64,000 bases of DNA from UKL13-2 sp038321965. Its GTDB lineage: Bacteria > Pseudomonadota > Gammaproteobacteria > Burkholderiales > Usitatibacteraceae. Of the stretch, positions 25,379 through 33,784 are shown in pieces. The translations under genes and the position numbers were made by a program. Under the pieces are notes generated by a model, which was not told the origin of the DNA, did no database searches, and was given only the letters and a program-made list of their open reading frames with translations. Where the stretch lies: positions 1 through 64,000 of the forward strand of contig JBBQFL010000012.1 of NCBI GenBank assembly GCA_038321965.1, written 5' to 3'. Within the stretch, counting starts at the first letter, position 1, and each line of letters begins with the position of its first letter.

Positions 25379-26494
25379 ATGAATCGAAATGTGAACCTGG
25401 GATTTCAGACCCTCGCCGTGGTCGTGGTTTCCAGTTTTTTGGCTTTTGTCATTTCCCGGCAACAGGCGTCCGCAGAACAGGCCCCGTGGGCGCCGCCCGA
25501 TGGCAGGTTGAATGCAGCAGCGAGCGCGAATACAGCGGATGTAGCGACTAAAGTGAAGCCCGACTTCGCCGCAGCCGGTGCCTACAGAGTAGACACTGCG
25601 CTCGCTACATGGCGCGACATTGCGCGGATGCGCGACGTGCCGGTCAAAGTCTATTTCCCTGCCATCGGTCAAACCGGCAAGCCGGCCTCGACGTTTCCAG
25701 TGGTTCTTTTCTCCCACGGGCTTGGCGGCAGCCGCGAAGGCGGCAAACGCTGGGCGGAACATTGGGCTAGCCATGGGTATGTCGTGGTGGCGATGCAGCA
25801 TCCGGGAAGCGATGAGTCCCTTTGGAAAGGTGCGCCGCCGCGCGAGATCGCCAGCAAAATGAAGGCAGGCATGACCCTTTCAAACCTGACATTGCGGATC
25901 GACGACGTGCATTTTGTGATTGACGAGATCATCCGTCGCACCGAGGCTCGCGAAGCCGCGTTTGCCAATGCCGATCCGAAGCGGCTCGGTATGTCCGGAC
26001 ATTCGTTTGGTGCGCAAACCACACTTGCCGTGACCGGACAGCAGTCGTCAACTGCAGTCGCAGTGCGTGTCTTGGATAAGCGCATTGGCTCAGCGATTGC
26101 GTTCAGCCCGAATGCACGCAACCAGAATGCATTGTCACGCCAGTTTGGCAATATCAAACCGCCATTTTTTTCCATCACGGGTACGGAAGACGGGAGTGTT
26201 CTTGAGGATAGTACCAAGCCGGAACACCGCCGCCTGCCTTTCGAAAACATGCCTGCGGGACAAAAGTATCTAGTGGTTTTCGAGGGCGGCGATCACATGG
26301 TGTTTGGCGGACATGGTTTCGGTCTGCGCAGGCCAGAAACAGCACGCGACAAGAAGATCCAGGTAGACGTGATGGCGAGTACGCTCGCGTTCTGGAGCGC
26401 GACGCTCAAGCAGGATGCAGTGGCACGTAATTGGCTGGAAAAAGGCGATTTCCCCGCGACGCTGACGGCGAAAGATGTATTCGAATACAAGTAG
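25379..26494 (+). CDS. Exported alpha/beta hydrolase, PAF-acetylhydrolase-like
   Basis: A 371-residue alpha/beta hydrolase with an N-terminal signal or anchor (about 10-33). FPVVLFSHGLGGSREGG contains the oxyanion region, GMSGHSFGAQTTL the nucleophile serine elbow, and GGDHMVFGG near residue 302 the probable histidine. The order and motifs resemble platelet-activating-factor acetylhydrolase-type dienelactone hydrolases. The conserved VPVKVYFPA start of the catalytic domain (about 83-91) supports this. It is 18 bases upstream of a DUF1800 gene, followed by DUF1501, so the three genes probably form an operon. The substrate is unknown. Confidence 0.78.
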   Translation: MNRNVNLGFQTLAVVVVSSFLAFVISRQQASAEQAPWAPPDGRLNAAASANTADVATKVKPDFAAAGAYRVDTALATWRDIARMRDVPVKVYFPAIGQTGKPASTFPVVLFSHGLGGSREGGKRWAEHWASHGYVVVAMQHPGSDESLWKGAPPREIASKMKAGMTLSNLTLRIDDVHFVIDEIIRRTEAREAAFANADPKRLGMSGHSFGAQTTLAVTGQQSSTAVAVRVLDKRIGSAIAFSPNARNQNALSRQFGNIKPPFFSITGTEDGSVLEDSTKPEHRRLPFENMPAGQKYLVVFEGGDHMVFGGHGFGLRRPETARDKKIQVDVMASTLAFWSATLKQDAVARNWLEKGDFPATLTAKDVFEYK

Positions 26495-26512
26495 AATTTT
26501 GGGGTCAACATT

Positions 26513-28024
26513 ATGTTCAAGCGGATTTTACTGACCGCCATCGCGGTAACGGTCGCGACCGGCACCCTGGCGCAGAGCGCGGCAATCGGAGTCGATGCAG
26601 CGCGTCATCTGCTGGGCCGCACCGGGTTCGCGGCCTCCAACGAAGACATCCGCGCCTGCGCCAAGCTTTCCCGCAGCGAAGCCGCCGACAAACTCGTCAA
26701 GACCGCCGTCGCCTCAAACACGGCGATGACGCCGCCGCCAGTCTGGGTCAACGACAAACCGATTGCGCCCGCCAAACTACAGGCAATGTCTCGCGAGGAG
26801 CGCCAGTTGGAGCAGCGCCGCAATGGCGAGCACGCGCTTGAATTGCGCGAATGGTGGTTCAGGGAAATGCTCACGACGCCTTCGCCGCTCGCCGAGAAGA
26901 TGACGCTGTTCTGGCACAACCATTTCGCCACCAGTCAGCAGAAGGTGCGGTTCACGCCGCTGCTTTACCGGCAAAATGTGATGCTGCGCCAGCAGGCGTT
27001 GGGTAATTTTGGAAACCTCTTGCGGCAGGTGGCGCGCGATCCCGCCATGCTGATTTACCTCGACGGCGCCAATAGCCGGAAAGAGCAGCCGAACGAGAAT
27101 TTTGCACGCGAAGTCATGGAGTTGTTCACCCTTGGCGAGGGAAATTACAGCGAGCGCGACATCAAAGAGGCCGCGCGCGCGTTCACTGGCTTCAGTGTTG
27201 ATCGCGAGTCGGGCGATTTCATGTTCCGCCGTGGGATTCACGACTTTGGCAACAAGACCGTATTTGGCAGGACGGGCAATTTCGATGGCGACCAGATCAT
27301 CGATGCTTTGCTGAAGAAACCTGAGGCAGCGCAGCTCGTGACGCGAAAGTTGTGGAAGGAGTTTGTCTCGTCCATACCGGATGAACGCGAGATCACAAAA
27401 CTGGCTGCAGAATTTCGTGATAGCGGCTACAACATCGCCAAGCTCCTGCGCAACCTGCTGTCGTCGGACGCCTTCTACGCGCCTGAAAACCGGGCGGCGC
27501 TGATCAAGTCGCCAGTCGAGTTCGTGCTCGGGACGATGAAGACGTTTGAAATCGAGACGGCAAATCTGCGTCCATTCGTGATTGCCAGCGCGTTGCTGGG
27601 GCAAAATTTATTCGCGCCGCCAAATGTAAAGGGCTGGCCGGGCGGCGAGGCGTGGATCAATTCGGCGACACTGCTGGGACGTAAACAACTCATTGATCGC
27701 CTGTTCAAGAACGAAGACCGCATGGATGTGGCAATGCGCTCCGTTGACGCCATGGCTGAAATGAACGGTGACGTAGCGCCAGCCGGACGCGATGCAAGAC
27801 TGCGCAGGCAAATGGAACGGCAGATAGGCGGCATCCGCTGGAATCTTGACAAGTGGGCCAACAGTTTTGTTGACACTGGGCGTGGCAACAACGTTGCTAG
27901 AGGCATGCCGGAACTGACGCGCGTGGTGCTGCCGATGGCGCCACTGGTTGCGGTCGCCGAAACCGATAGCCCTGCCGATGTTGTGCGGCAGCTCGTGACC
28001 GACCCCGCATACCAATTAAAGTAG
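26513..28024 (+). CDS. DUF1800 secreted protein
   Basis: A 503-residue exported protein of the DUF1800 family. The signal peptide ends near residue 21 (GTLAQSA). Family landmarks include AARHLLGRTGFAAS, KMTLFWHNHFATSQQKV, NENFAREVMELFTLGEGNY, EAARAFTGF, and FAPPNVKGWPGGEAWINSATLLGR. Members are nearly always encoded next to DUF1501 genes, as here with 12 bases between them. The biochemical role is not established; the pair has been proposed to work in the periplasm. It lies in the same run as an alpha/beta hydrolase gene. Confidence 0.88.
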   Translation: MFKRILLTAIAVTVATGTLAQSAAIGVDAARHLLGRTGFAASNEDIRACAKLSRSEAADKLVKTAVASNTAMTPPPVWVNDKPIAPAKLQAMSREERQLEQRRNGEHALELREWWFREMLTTPSPLAEKMTLFWHNHFATSQQKVRFTPLLYRQNVMLRQQALGNFGNLLRQVARDPAMLIYLDGANSRKEQPNENFAREVMELFTLGEGNYSERDIKEAARAFTGFSVDRESGDFMFRRGIHDFGNKTVFGRTGNFDGDQIIDALLKKPEAAQLVTRKLWKEFVSSIPDEREITKLAAEFRDSGYNIAKLLRNLLSSDAFYAPENRAALIKSPVEFVLGTMKTFEIETANLRPFVIASALLGQNLFAPPNVKGWPGGEAWINSATLLGRKQLIDRLFKNEDRMDVAMRSVDAMAEMNGDVAPAGRDARLRRQMERQIGGIRWNLDKWANSFVDTGRGNNVARGMPELTRVVLPMAPLVAVAETDSPADVVRQLVTDPAYQLK

Positions 28025-28036
28025 CCGGAGACTGAC

Positions 28037-29218
28037 ATGAACCGCCGCAATTTTTTGAGTACGCTTGGAAGTCTTCCACTGCTCGGGAGTTTGAATGGCG
28101 TAGCGTGGGCTGCGACCGACCCTGTTGCGAATGTAGCCCTTGCGACGCCATACAACAAACTGCTGATCCTGATCGAGTTGAAAGGCGCGAACGACGGACT
28201 GAATACCGTCATTCCGTTCGCCAATCCACTGTATGCAGAGTTACGCCCGAGGCTGGCAATCGCCCGCGACCAAGTTTTACAGCTAGACGCGCAGACGGGG
28301 CTGCATCCAGCCATGCAACCGCTGATGCCTCTGTGGCAGAACAAGGAGCTGGCCATCGTGCAAGGACTCGGTTACCCGAACCCCAATCTTTCGCATTTCC
28401 GCTCGATCGAAATCTGGGACACCGCTTCAAAAAGCGAGGAGTATCTCGATGCCGGATGGCTGGCGCGGGTGTTCGCGCAGACGCCTGCGCCGCGCCAGTT
28501 TGCGGCCGACGGGGTCGTGGTCGGCTCCAGCGACATGGGGCCATTGTCTGGCCAGGGAGTACGTACTATTGCGTTGGCTGATACCGCGCAGTTTCTGCGC
28601 AATGCCAAGCTTGCCCAAACGCGCACCGACCAACGCAATTCTGCGCTGAAGCACATTTTGTCGGTGGAAAATGAAATCGTGCACGCCGCGAGCAAGCTCA
28701 ACGCCAACCGTGTATTCAAAACTGAATTCCCGCGCAACGCCTTCGGCAATCAGGTGCGCACTGCAGCGCAACTGGTCGCGAGCAACGCCGGTATGGCAAC
28801 TATTAGGCTGACACTGTCCGGCTTCGACACTCACGCCGGGCAACTGGGGACGCATGCCAACCTGCTGACGGCCCTGAGCGAGGGAATGAGCGCGTTGAAG
28901 TCTGCATTGATCGAACTTGATCGCTGGGATTCAACGTTGGCCATGACCTACGCCGAATTTGGCCGCCGGCCCAAGGAGAACCAAAGCGGCGGCACCGATC
29001 ACGGCACTGCTGCTGCGCATCTGGTGATGGGTGGCAAAGTTCGCGGTGGACTCTATGGTCAGGCGCCGGAACTCAATCGCCTGGACGGCAACGGTAATCT
29101 CCCGTTCACAGTGGACTTCCGCAGCATGTACGCGACGGTCATCGACAAGTGGTGGGGGTTGGATTCAAGCAAGATACTGCAAGGTAAATTTGCCGCGGTC
29201 GATGTTTTAAAAGGATAA
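28037..29218 (+). CDS. DUF1501 protein with Tat-like leader
   Basis: A 393-residue DUF1501 protein of the alkaline-phosphatase-like/sulfatase fold. The N-terminus MNRRNFLSTLGSLPLLGS carries a twin-arginine motif (RRNFL), so folded export through Tat is likely. Landmarks: LILIELKGANDGLNTVIP, LHPAMQPLMPLW, SGFDTHAGQLG, AEFGRRPKENQSGGTDHGTAAAHLVMG. The GTDHG stretch near residue 322 holds probable metal ligands. It directly follows its usual partner DUF1800 and ends the cluster. The function is unknown, although the fold suggests a phospho- or sulfo-hydrolase relative. Confidence 0.87.
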   Translation: MNRRNFLSTLGSLPLLGSLNGVAWAATDPVANVALATPYNKLLILIELKGANDGLNTVIPFANPLYAELRPRLAIARDQVLQLDAQTGLHPAMQPLMPLWQNKELAIVQGLGYPNPNLSHFRSIEIWDTASKSEEYLDAGWLARVFAQTPAPRQFAADGVVVGSSDMGPLSGQGVRTIALADTAQFLRNAKLAQTRTDQRNSALKHILSVENEIVHAASKLNANRVFKTEFPRNAFGNQVRTAAQLVASNAGMATIRLTLSGFDTHAGQLGTHANLLTALSEGMSALKSALIELDRWDSTLAMTYAEFGRRPKENQSGGTDHGTAAAHLVMGGKVRGGLYGQAPELNRLDGNGNLPFTVDFRSMYATVIDKWWGLDSSKILQGKFAAVDVLKG

Positions 29219-29247
29219 GTGCCGCCGCAGTCGCGAAGCGAATAACC

Positions 29248-29303
29248 AGCACCAGCGCGGCTCCCGGGCAGAAAATGCCTGAAGATGCCCGCCAACGCTA
29301 GAG
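29248..29303. repeat. Dispersed palindromic repeat, copy 5
   Basis: ACCAGCGCGGCTCCCGGGCA, the centre GAAAATGCCTGAAGATG, then CCCGCCAACGCTAGAG. A run of seven T bases follows directly, so this copy could double as an intrinsic terminator for the DUF1800-DUF1501 transcript. Confidence 0.75.
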
Positions 29304-29424
29304 TTTTTTTTGCAAGTAAGCTGGGTGCGTGGAGGGACACGCAGACGAAACCGCTGGCCGATACGAGTCTTGGGAAAGCAGTGCGCCGCTTATAATGCGT
29401 ACTTGCAAGCTGCCCCGATGTCTC

Positions 29425-30156
29425 ATGAACCTGCTAGCCCTGGAAACCTCGACTGAAAGCCTGTCCATCGCGATTCTGCGAGGTGGCGAATCGTTAGCGC
29501 GCGAGGTGGATGCCGGGCAGCGGCATTCGGAGCTGGCGTTGCCGTTGCTGCACGAAATGCTGGCCGAGGCCGGGCTCACGTTGCGCGAGTTTGATGCTAT
29601 CGCGTTTGGGCAGGGTCCCGGCTCGTTCACGGGTGTGCGTATCGCCTGTGGGCTGGCGCAAGGGCTGGCGCTGGGTATCGGCAAATTACTGGTGCCCGTG
29701 CCGACGCAGATGGCATTGGCCGAGCAGGCCGCCGGCGAGAAAGTGATCGTCGCAATCGATGCGCGCATGGGTGAGCTCTATTTCGCCGCCTATCGCCGAG
29801 ATATTGAAGCGTCAACCGGCTGGATCGCAGAGATAGCGCCGATGCTGGTGAAGCCGGAAGCGATGCCTCCTGTAGAAGGTGGAAACTGGCGGGGGATTGG
29901 CAGTGGCTTCGATGTTCCCGCAGTTAGCCAGCTACTGATGGCACGTTATAGTAGCCAGATCATTGAAGTAGTTTACAAGGCACTGCCGCGAGCGATTGAT
30001 GTCGCGGCGGTCGCGGCGCGCCAGCTAGAGGCTGCGGGTATGGACAGCGCCATCTCGCCCGCGCTTGCTGCGCCGCTTTACCTGCGCAACAAAGTGGCGA
30101 TGACCATCGACGAGCGTCGCGAACATCACGCGGCCAAAGCCAGTGCGGCTTCCTGA
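29425..30156 (+). CDS. tsaB: tRNA threonylcarbamoyladenosine protein TsaB
   Basis: A 243-residue member of the ASKHA fold family that scaffolds TsaD during t6A37 modification of ANN-reading tRNAs. The N-terminus MNLLALETSTE and the motif IAFGQGPGSFTGVRIA near 64-79 are diagnostic. I start at 29425 rather than an ATG 32 codons upstream, since TsaB begins MxILALDTST. It is followed 9 bases later by rimI and then by a uracil-DNA glycosylase gene, a conserved betaproteobacterial order. Confidence 0.92.
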   Translation: MNLLALETSTESLSIAILRGGESLAREVDAGQRHSELALPLLHEMLAEAGLTLREFDAIAFGQGPGSFTGVRIACGLAQGLALGIGKLLVPVPTQMALAEQAAGEKVIVAIDARMGELYFAAYRRDIEASTGWIAEIAPMLVKPEAMPPVEGGNWRGIGSGFDVPAVSQLLMARYSSQIIEVVYKALPRAIDVAAVAARQLEAAGMDSAISPALAAPLYLRNKVAMTIDERREHHAAKASAAS

Positions 30157-30165
30157 ATCATCACT

Positions 30166-30654
30166 ATGAGCGCGGTACTTTCTGACCGGCCGAACCTTGA
30201 ATTGTCGTTCTTGCGGATGCGCGACAGTGACCTGGAGGCGGTCGCCGCGATTGAGAAAAATGTTTACGTCTTTCCGTGGACCATCGGCAATTTTCGCGAC
30301 TCCTTGCTGAGCGCCTATGAGTGCTGGGCATGCTGGACCAATGGCGAACTGATTGCTTATGCCATCGTTATGGCAGCACTGGATGAGGCGCATCTGCTCA
30401 ACTTTGCCGTCGCCAACCATTGGCAACGGCAGAGTGTAGGCGCAACTCTCTTGCAGTTTCTCATCGACCATTCGCGAGAAGCCAATCGTGAAATGTTTTA
30501 TCTGGAAGTGCGCCCCTCAAACGTGGCTGGCTTGTGGATGTACCAGCGGTTTGGATTCAAACAGCTGGGCATTCGCCGCGAATACTATCCGGCTGTGACC
30601 GGCAGGGAAGACGCTTACTTCATGGGTCTGAACATCGCAAAGAAAATAGTCTGA
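30166..30654 (+). CDS. rimI: Ribosomal protein S18 alanine N-acetyltransferase
   Basis: A 162-residue GNAT acetyltransferase. The acetyl-CoA-binding motif A is VANHWQRQSVGATLLQFLI, and the C-terminal YQRFGFKQLGIRREYYP is typical of RimI. It should acetylate the N-terminal alanine of ribosomal protein S18. The gene sits between tsaB and a family-4 uracil-DNA glycosylase gene; its stop is 2 bases before the next start. The N-terminal extension (about 12 residues) is slightly longer than in E. coli. Confidence 0.9.
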   Translation: MSAVLSDRPNLELSFLRMRDSDLEAVAAIEKNVYVFPWTIGNFRDSLLSAYECWACWTNGELIAYAIVMAALDEAHLLNFAVANHWQRQSVGATLLQFLIDHSREANREMFYLEVRPSNVAGLWMYQRFGFKQLGIRREYYPAVTGREDAYFMGLNIAKKIV

Positions 30655-30656
30655 AG

Positions 30657-31454
30657 ATGCGTACCGACGAAAACTATCTTCGCGAACTGGAGTTGCTGGA
30701 CACGTTCCGGCAACTGGGGCGTCAGGTTGACCACCAAAAAGCAGTGGCAGCGCCAGAAGCTCCAAAGCCAGCAGCGCACGGAGCGCGCATGAGCACCAGT
30801 CGTCCGCACTTGCAGGCGGCAAAAACCGCGGCCATTGCGCCAATTACCATCGACCCGGCGCGTATTGCCCGCATCGCCACCATGGGCTGGGATGGTCTGA
30901 AAGCCGAAAGTGCCGGCTGCGCCGCTTGTGGGCTTTGCCAACAGCGCAAGCAGGCCGTTTTCGGCGTCGGCGCGGAATCGGCTCCCTGGTTGTTTGTCGG
31001 CGAAGGGCCGGGTGCCGAAGAGGATGAACAGGGTGAACCGTTTGTCGGGCAGGCGGGCAAGCTGCTGGACGCCATGCTGGCCGCGACCGGGCTGCAACGT
31101 GGCCGCGAAGTGTATATCGCCAATGTCGTCAAATGCCGCCCGCCCGGCAATCGCACGCCGACGCTGGACGAGGCTGCGGCGTGCGCACCATTTTTGGACC
31201 GGCAAATCGACCTGATTCAGCCAAGTCTTATCGTGGCATTAGGCAAAACCGCCGTAATCCGCCTCACTGGGTCGGACGCAAGCATGGCGTCTATGCGCGG
31301 TTCCGTTCACCGCTACCGCGATATACCCGTTGTTGCTACTTACCACCCCGCATATCTGCTGCGCAGCCTGCCGGAGAAATTGAAGGGCTGGGAAGACATG
31401 CTGTACGCGCGCCACGAAATGCAACGATTGATGGCCAGGCCCATCGTCGAATAG
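30657..31454 (+). CDS. udg: Iron-sulfur uracil-DNA glycosylase (family 4-like)
   Basis: A 265-residue uracil-DNA glycosylase that removes uracil from deaminated DNA. After a variable linker of about 80 residues, the catalytic domain starts with CAACGLCQQRK, part of the 4Fe-4S site. Motif A is FVGEGPGAEEDEQGEPFVG, further cysteines are in NVVKCRPPGNR and EAAACAPF, and motif B is ATYHPAYLLR. It is translated almost directly after rimI (2-base gap). The Pro/Ala-rich linker between residues 25 and 70 is typical of betaproteobacterial versions. Confidence 0.88.
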   Translation: MRTDENYLRELELLDTFRQLGRQVDHQKAVAAPEAPKPAAHGARMSTSRPHLQAAKTAAIAPITIDPARIARIATMGWDGLKAESAGCAACGLCQQRKQAVFGVGAESAPWLFVGEGPGAEEDEQGEPFVGQAGKLLDAMLAATGLQRGREVYIANVVKCRPPGNRTPTLDEAAACAPFLDRQIDLIQPSLIVALGKTAVIRLTGSDASMASMRGSVHRYRDIPVVATYHPAYLLRSLPEKLKGWEDMLYARHEMQRLMARPIVE

Positions 31455-31598
31455 ACTGTAGAACAGACGGTCAGCGATATAGCAAATATTGGCGTTCAAA
31501 AATTTGGTCTCGTCAGCATCTTGCAAAGGGCATAATCAGCCCTATTTACCGGCTGCAGCGTTCCACCATTCCCGGCTGCAACTATTTTGGAGACTTTC

Positions 31599-32234
31599 AT
31601 GCGCAAATTGGCACTCATATTTGGTTTGACCGCGATGCTGGTTTTGTCCGGCTGTGGCTACAACGATTTTCAATCGAAGGATGAGGGCGTGAAAAAGGCT
31701 TGGGCCGAGGTGTTGAACCAGTACCAGCGCCGTTCGGATTTAATTCCGAATCTGGTCGCGACCGTTCAGGGTTATGCCACGCAGGAAAAAGACGTATTTC
31801 TGGGTGTCGCCAATGCGCGATCCAAGGTTGGGCAGATGAGTCTTGGCGCAGACGTCGTCAACAATCCCGAGGCGTTGAAGAACTTCCAGAAGGCACAGGG
31901 CGATTTATCCAGCGCGCTGTCGCGCTTGTTGGTAGTGGCCGAAGCCTATCCGCAACTCAAATCCGATGCCAACTTCCGCGAACTACAGTCGCAGCTTGAG
32001 GGTACTGAAAACCGCATCACGGTCGCCAGGAAGCGCTTCACCGATGCTGTTGAGGCTTACAACATCCTGACGCGGCAGTTCCCGACAAACCTGACAGCGA
32101 TGATGTTCAGCTACGCGGTGAAGCCGCAGTTTACGGTTGAAAACGAAAAAGCGATTTCGACCGCACCAAAAGTAGACTTCAGTCCTAAACCTGCTGCACC
32201 CGCTCCGGAACCTGTTCCAGCGCCCAAACAGTAA
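31599..32234 (+). CDS. lemA: LemA-family lipoprotein
   Basis: A 211-residue LemA protein: lipobox LVLSGCGYNDFQ near residue 19, then the all-helical LemA domain (KAWAEVLNQYQRRSDLIPNLVATVQGYA; YPQLKSDANFRELQSQLEGTENRI; ARKRFTDAVEAYN). The C-terminus ends in a Pro/Ala-rich tail. GGAG lies six bases before the ATG. LemA genes are typically followed by TPM-domain genes, as here with two of them. The family is membrane-associated; the exact role is unclear. Confidence 0.9.
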   Translation: MRKLALIFGLTAMLVLSGCGYNDFQSKDEGVKKAWAEVLNQYQRRSDLIPNLVATVQGYATQEKDVFLGVANARSKVGQMSLGADVVNNPEALKNFQKAQGDLSSALSRLLVVAEAYPQLKSDANFRELQSQLEGTENRITVARKRFTDAVEAYNILTRQFPTNLTAMMFSYAVKPQFTVENEKAISTAPKVDFSPKPAAPAPEPVPAPKQ

Positions 32235-32277
32235 GCGACGGCTGCGCATTGTCGAGTGAAGCGGAAATGTATCTGGC

Positions 32278-32304
32278 CGTCCCCGTCGCCACGGGGACGC
32301 TTTT
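32278..32304 (+). terminator. Hairpin with short T run between lemA and TPM genes
   Basis: A 9-bp stem CGTCCCCGT pairing with ACGGGGACG around CGCC, followed by CTTTTC. It looks like a weak intrinsic terminator or attenuator that would lower expression of the TPM genes relative to lemA. Confidence 0.6.
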
Positions 32305-32323
32305 CTCGTCCCCGCATTTAGAC

Positions 32324-33226
32324 ATGACGAGACGTGTGCGGTCGCTGACTCGCTGGTTGTTGGTGTTGACTAGTGCGTTCCTGCTGATTTGGGGCAATGC
32401 GGCGCCAGCCGCCGAGGGCGACCTGGCCGCCGTGCCGAAACTGACTAAACGCGTTACGGATCTGACCGCGACGCTTTCTGCTGCAGATGAGAGTCGCATA
32501 GAAGCGCGATTAAAAGAATTCGAGGCGAAAAAAGGCGCGCAGATTGCGGTGCTGATTGTCGGGACGACGCAGCCAGAGGCTATTTTTGACTACTCGATGC
32601 GCGTGGTCGACGCCTGGAAACTTGGTCGCAAAGACATTGACGATGGTGTGCTTTTCTTGATCGCCAAGAGTGATCGCAAGCTCCAGATCCTGACCGGCCG
32701 CGGTACCCAGGGCGTGCTTACCGACGCCATGTCCAAGCGCATCATCAGTGAAATCGTCGCGCCGAAGTTTCGCTCCAGCGACTTCGCCGGCGGGATAGAC
32801 GACGGCGTCGCCAAGATCATCGATGTACTACAGGGCGAGGCGTTGCCGCCGCCGCCGGAAAAGAAGCAATCTTCCGTCAAACAGGGTAGCAACATCGAGT
32901 CGTTCCTGGTGCTCGGTGTCGTGGCGGCATTGTTTGTCGGCCCGCTGCTGCGCTCCATGCTTGGCAGGTTCATGGGCGCGACCACTACCGGCGGCGTCAC
33001 CGCTGCCGCAGCGTGGTTTCTGGCGGGCGGTCTGGTGTTTCCCATCGTTGCGGGCATCATCATTTTCTTCGTTGTGATGCTGATGGGGGCCATGAATTTT
33101 GGACGCGGCGGCGGCGGATTAATTGGTGGCGGCTGGGGCAGTGGGGGATCGTCCAGTGGATCATCAGGTGGTTTCAGCGGCGGCGGTGGCGGCTTTGACG
33201 GTGGCGGCGCGTCTGGCGATTGGTAA
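32324..33226 (+). CDS. TPM-domain membrane protein with Gly-rich tail
   Basis: A 300-residue protein. A signal peptide (about 1-30, ending APAAEG) precedes a TPM (TLP18.3/Psb32/MOLO-1) domain: VTDLTATLSAADESRIEARL, GAQIAVLIVGTTQPEAIFDY, DDGVLFLIAKSDRKLQILTGRG. Two or three membrane segments follow at about 195-260, and the C-terminus is a Gly/Ser-rich tail with FSGGGGGFDGGGASGDW. This is the YgcG-like form. I start at 32324 because the upstream ATG would place the lemA hairpin inside the gene; neither start has a clear ribosome site. Confidence 0.83.
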   Translation: MTRRVRSLTRWLLVLTSAFLLIWGNAAPAAEGDLAAVPKLTKRVTDLTATLSAADESRIEARLKEFEAKKGAQIAVLIVGTTQPEAIFDYSMRVVDAWKLGRKDIDDGVLFLIAKSDRKLQILTGRGTQGVLTDAMSKRIISEIVAPKFRSSDFAGGIDDGVAKIIDVLQGEALPPPPEKKQSSVKQGSNIESFLVLGVVAALFVGPLLRSMLGRFMGATTTGGVTAAAAWFLAGGLVFPIVAGIIIFFVVMLMGAMNFGRGGGGLIGGGWGSGGSSSGSSGGFSGGGGGFDGGGASGDW

Positions 33227-33242
33227 TGGCGAACGGACACAT

Positions 33243-33743
33243 ATGAACTGGCTGAAACGTTTTCTGCGTCACGTATGGATGTCGCCGATTGTCTTGCGCA
33301 GGCAGTTTCCGGCTTCCACGCTATCAGCCATTGGTGAGGCTGTCGCGGAAGGTGAAAAGTCTCATCGCGGCCAGGTGCGTTTTGTGATTGAAGCCGAACT
33401 AACGACCGGGCAGCTATGGGCAGGCACCACCGCGCGACAACGCGCAATCGACGTGTTTTCATTGATGCGGGTTTGGGACACCGAGGAAAATAACGGTGTG
33501 CTCGTTTACGTGCTGCTGGCCGACCGGAAAGTGGAAATTGTCGCTGACCGCGGTATTCATCGGCATGTGGGTGACGAACGCTGGCGAGCCATTTGTCGCG
33601 AAATTGAACACCACTATCGCAAGCGCGATTTCACCAGTGGCAGCGTGGCAGGCATTCAAAAAATCAGCACGGAGCTGGCGTTCTACTTTCCCGCAAGAGG
33701 GGAGCATGCCAATGAACAGCCTGACATGCCGGTGGTGCTTTAG
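33243..33743 (+). CDS. Second TPM-domain protein
   Basis: A 166-residue protein with a TPM domain (about 20-150): LSAIGEAVAEGEKSHRGQVRFVIEAEL, NGVLVYVLLADRKVEIVADRGI, WRAICREIEHHYRKRDF. There is no signal peptide and no clear membrane segment, although the very N-terminus (NWLKRFLRHVWM) could associate with membrane. It follows the first TPM gene by 16 bases. lemA plus two TPM genes is a recurrent bacterial arrangement. It converges on lplT. Confidence 0.85.
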   Translation: MNWLKRFLRHVWMSPIVLRRQFPASTLSAIGEAVAEGEKSHRGQVRFVIEAELTTGQLWAGTTARQRAIDVFSLMRVWDTEENNGVLVYVLLADRKVEIVADRGIHRHVGDERWRAICREIEHHYRKRDFTSGSVAGIQKISTELAFYFPARGEHANEQPDMPVVL

Positions 33744-33784
33744 CCGTCGCTAGTCCTGCCTTATGCGAGCCAGCGCTCGCCGCG

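Noticed and set aside
26777..28356. Long open frames (275 and 293 codons) on the minus strand
   Set aside because: They are antisense shadows of the DUF1800 and DUF1501 genes, which have clear motifs and ribosome sites.
32590..33462. 290-codon Pro/Ser-rich minus-strand frame
   Set aside because: Mirror of the glycine-rich TPM protein; typical antisense artefact in GC-rich coding sequence.
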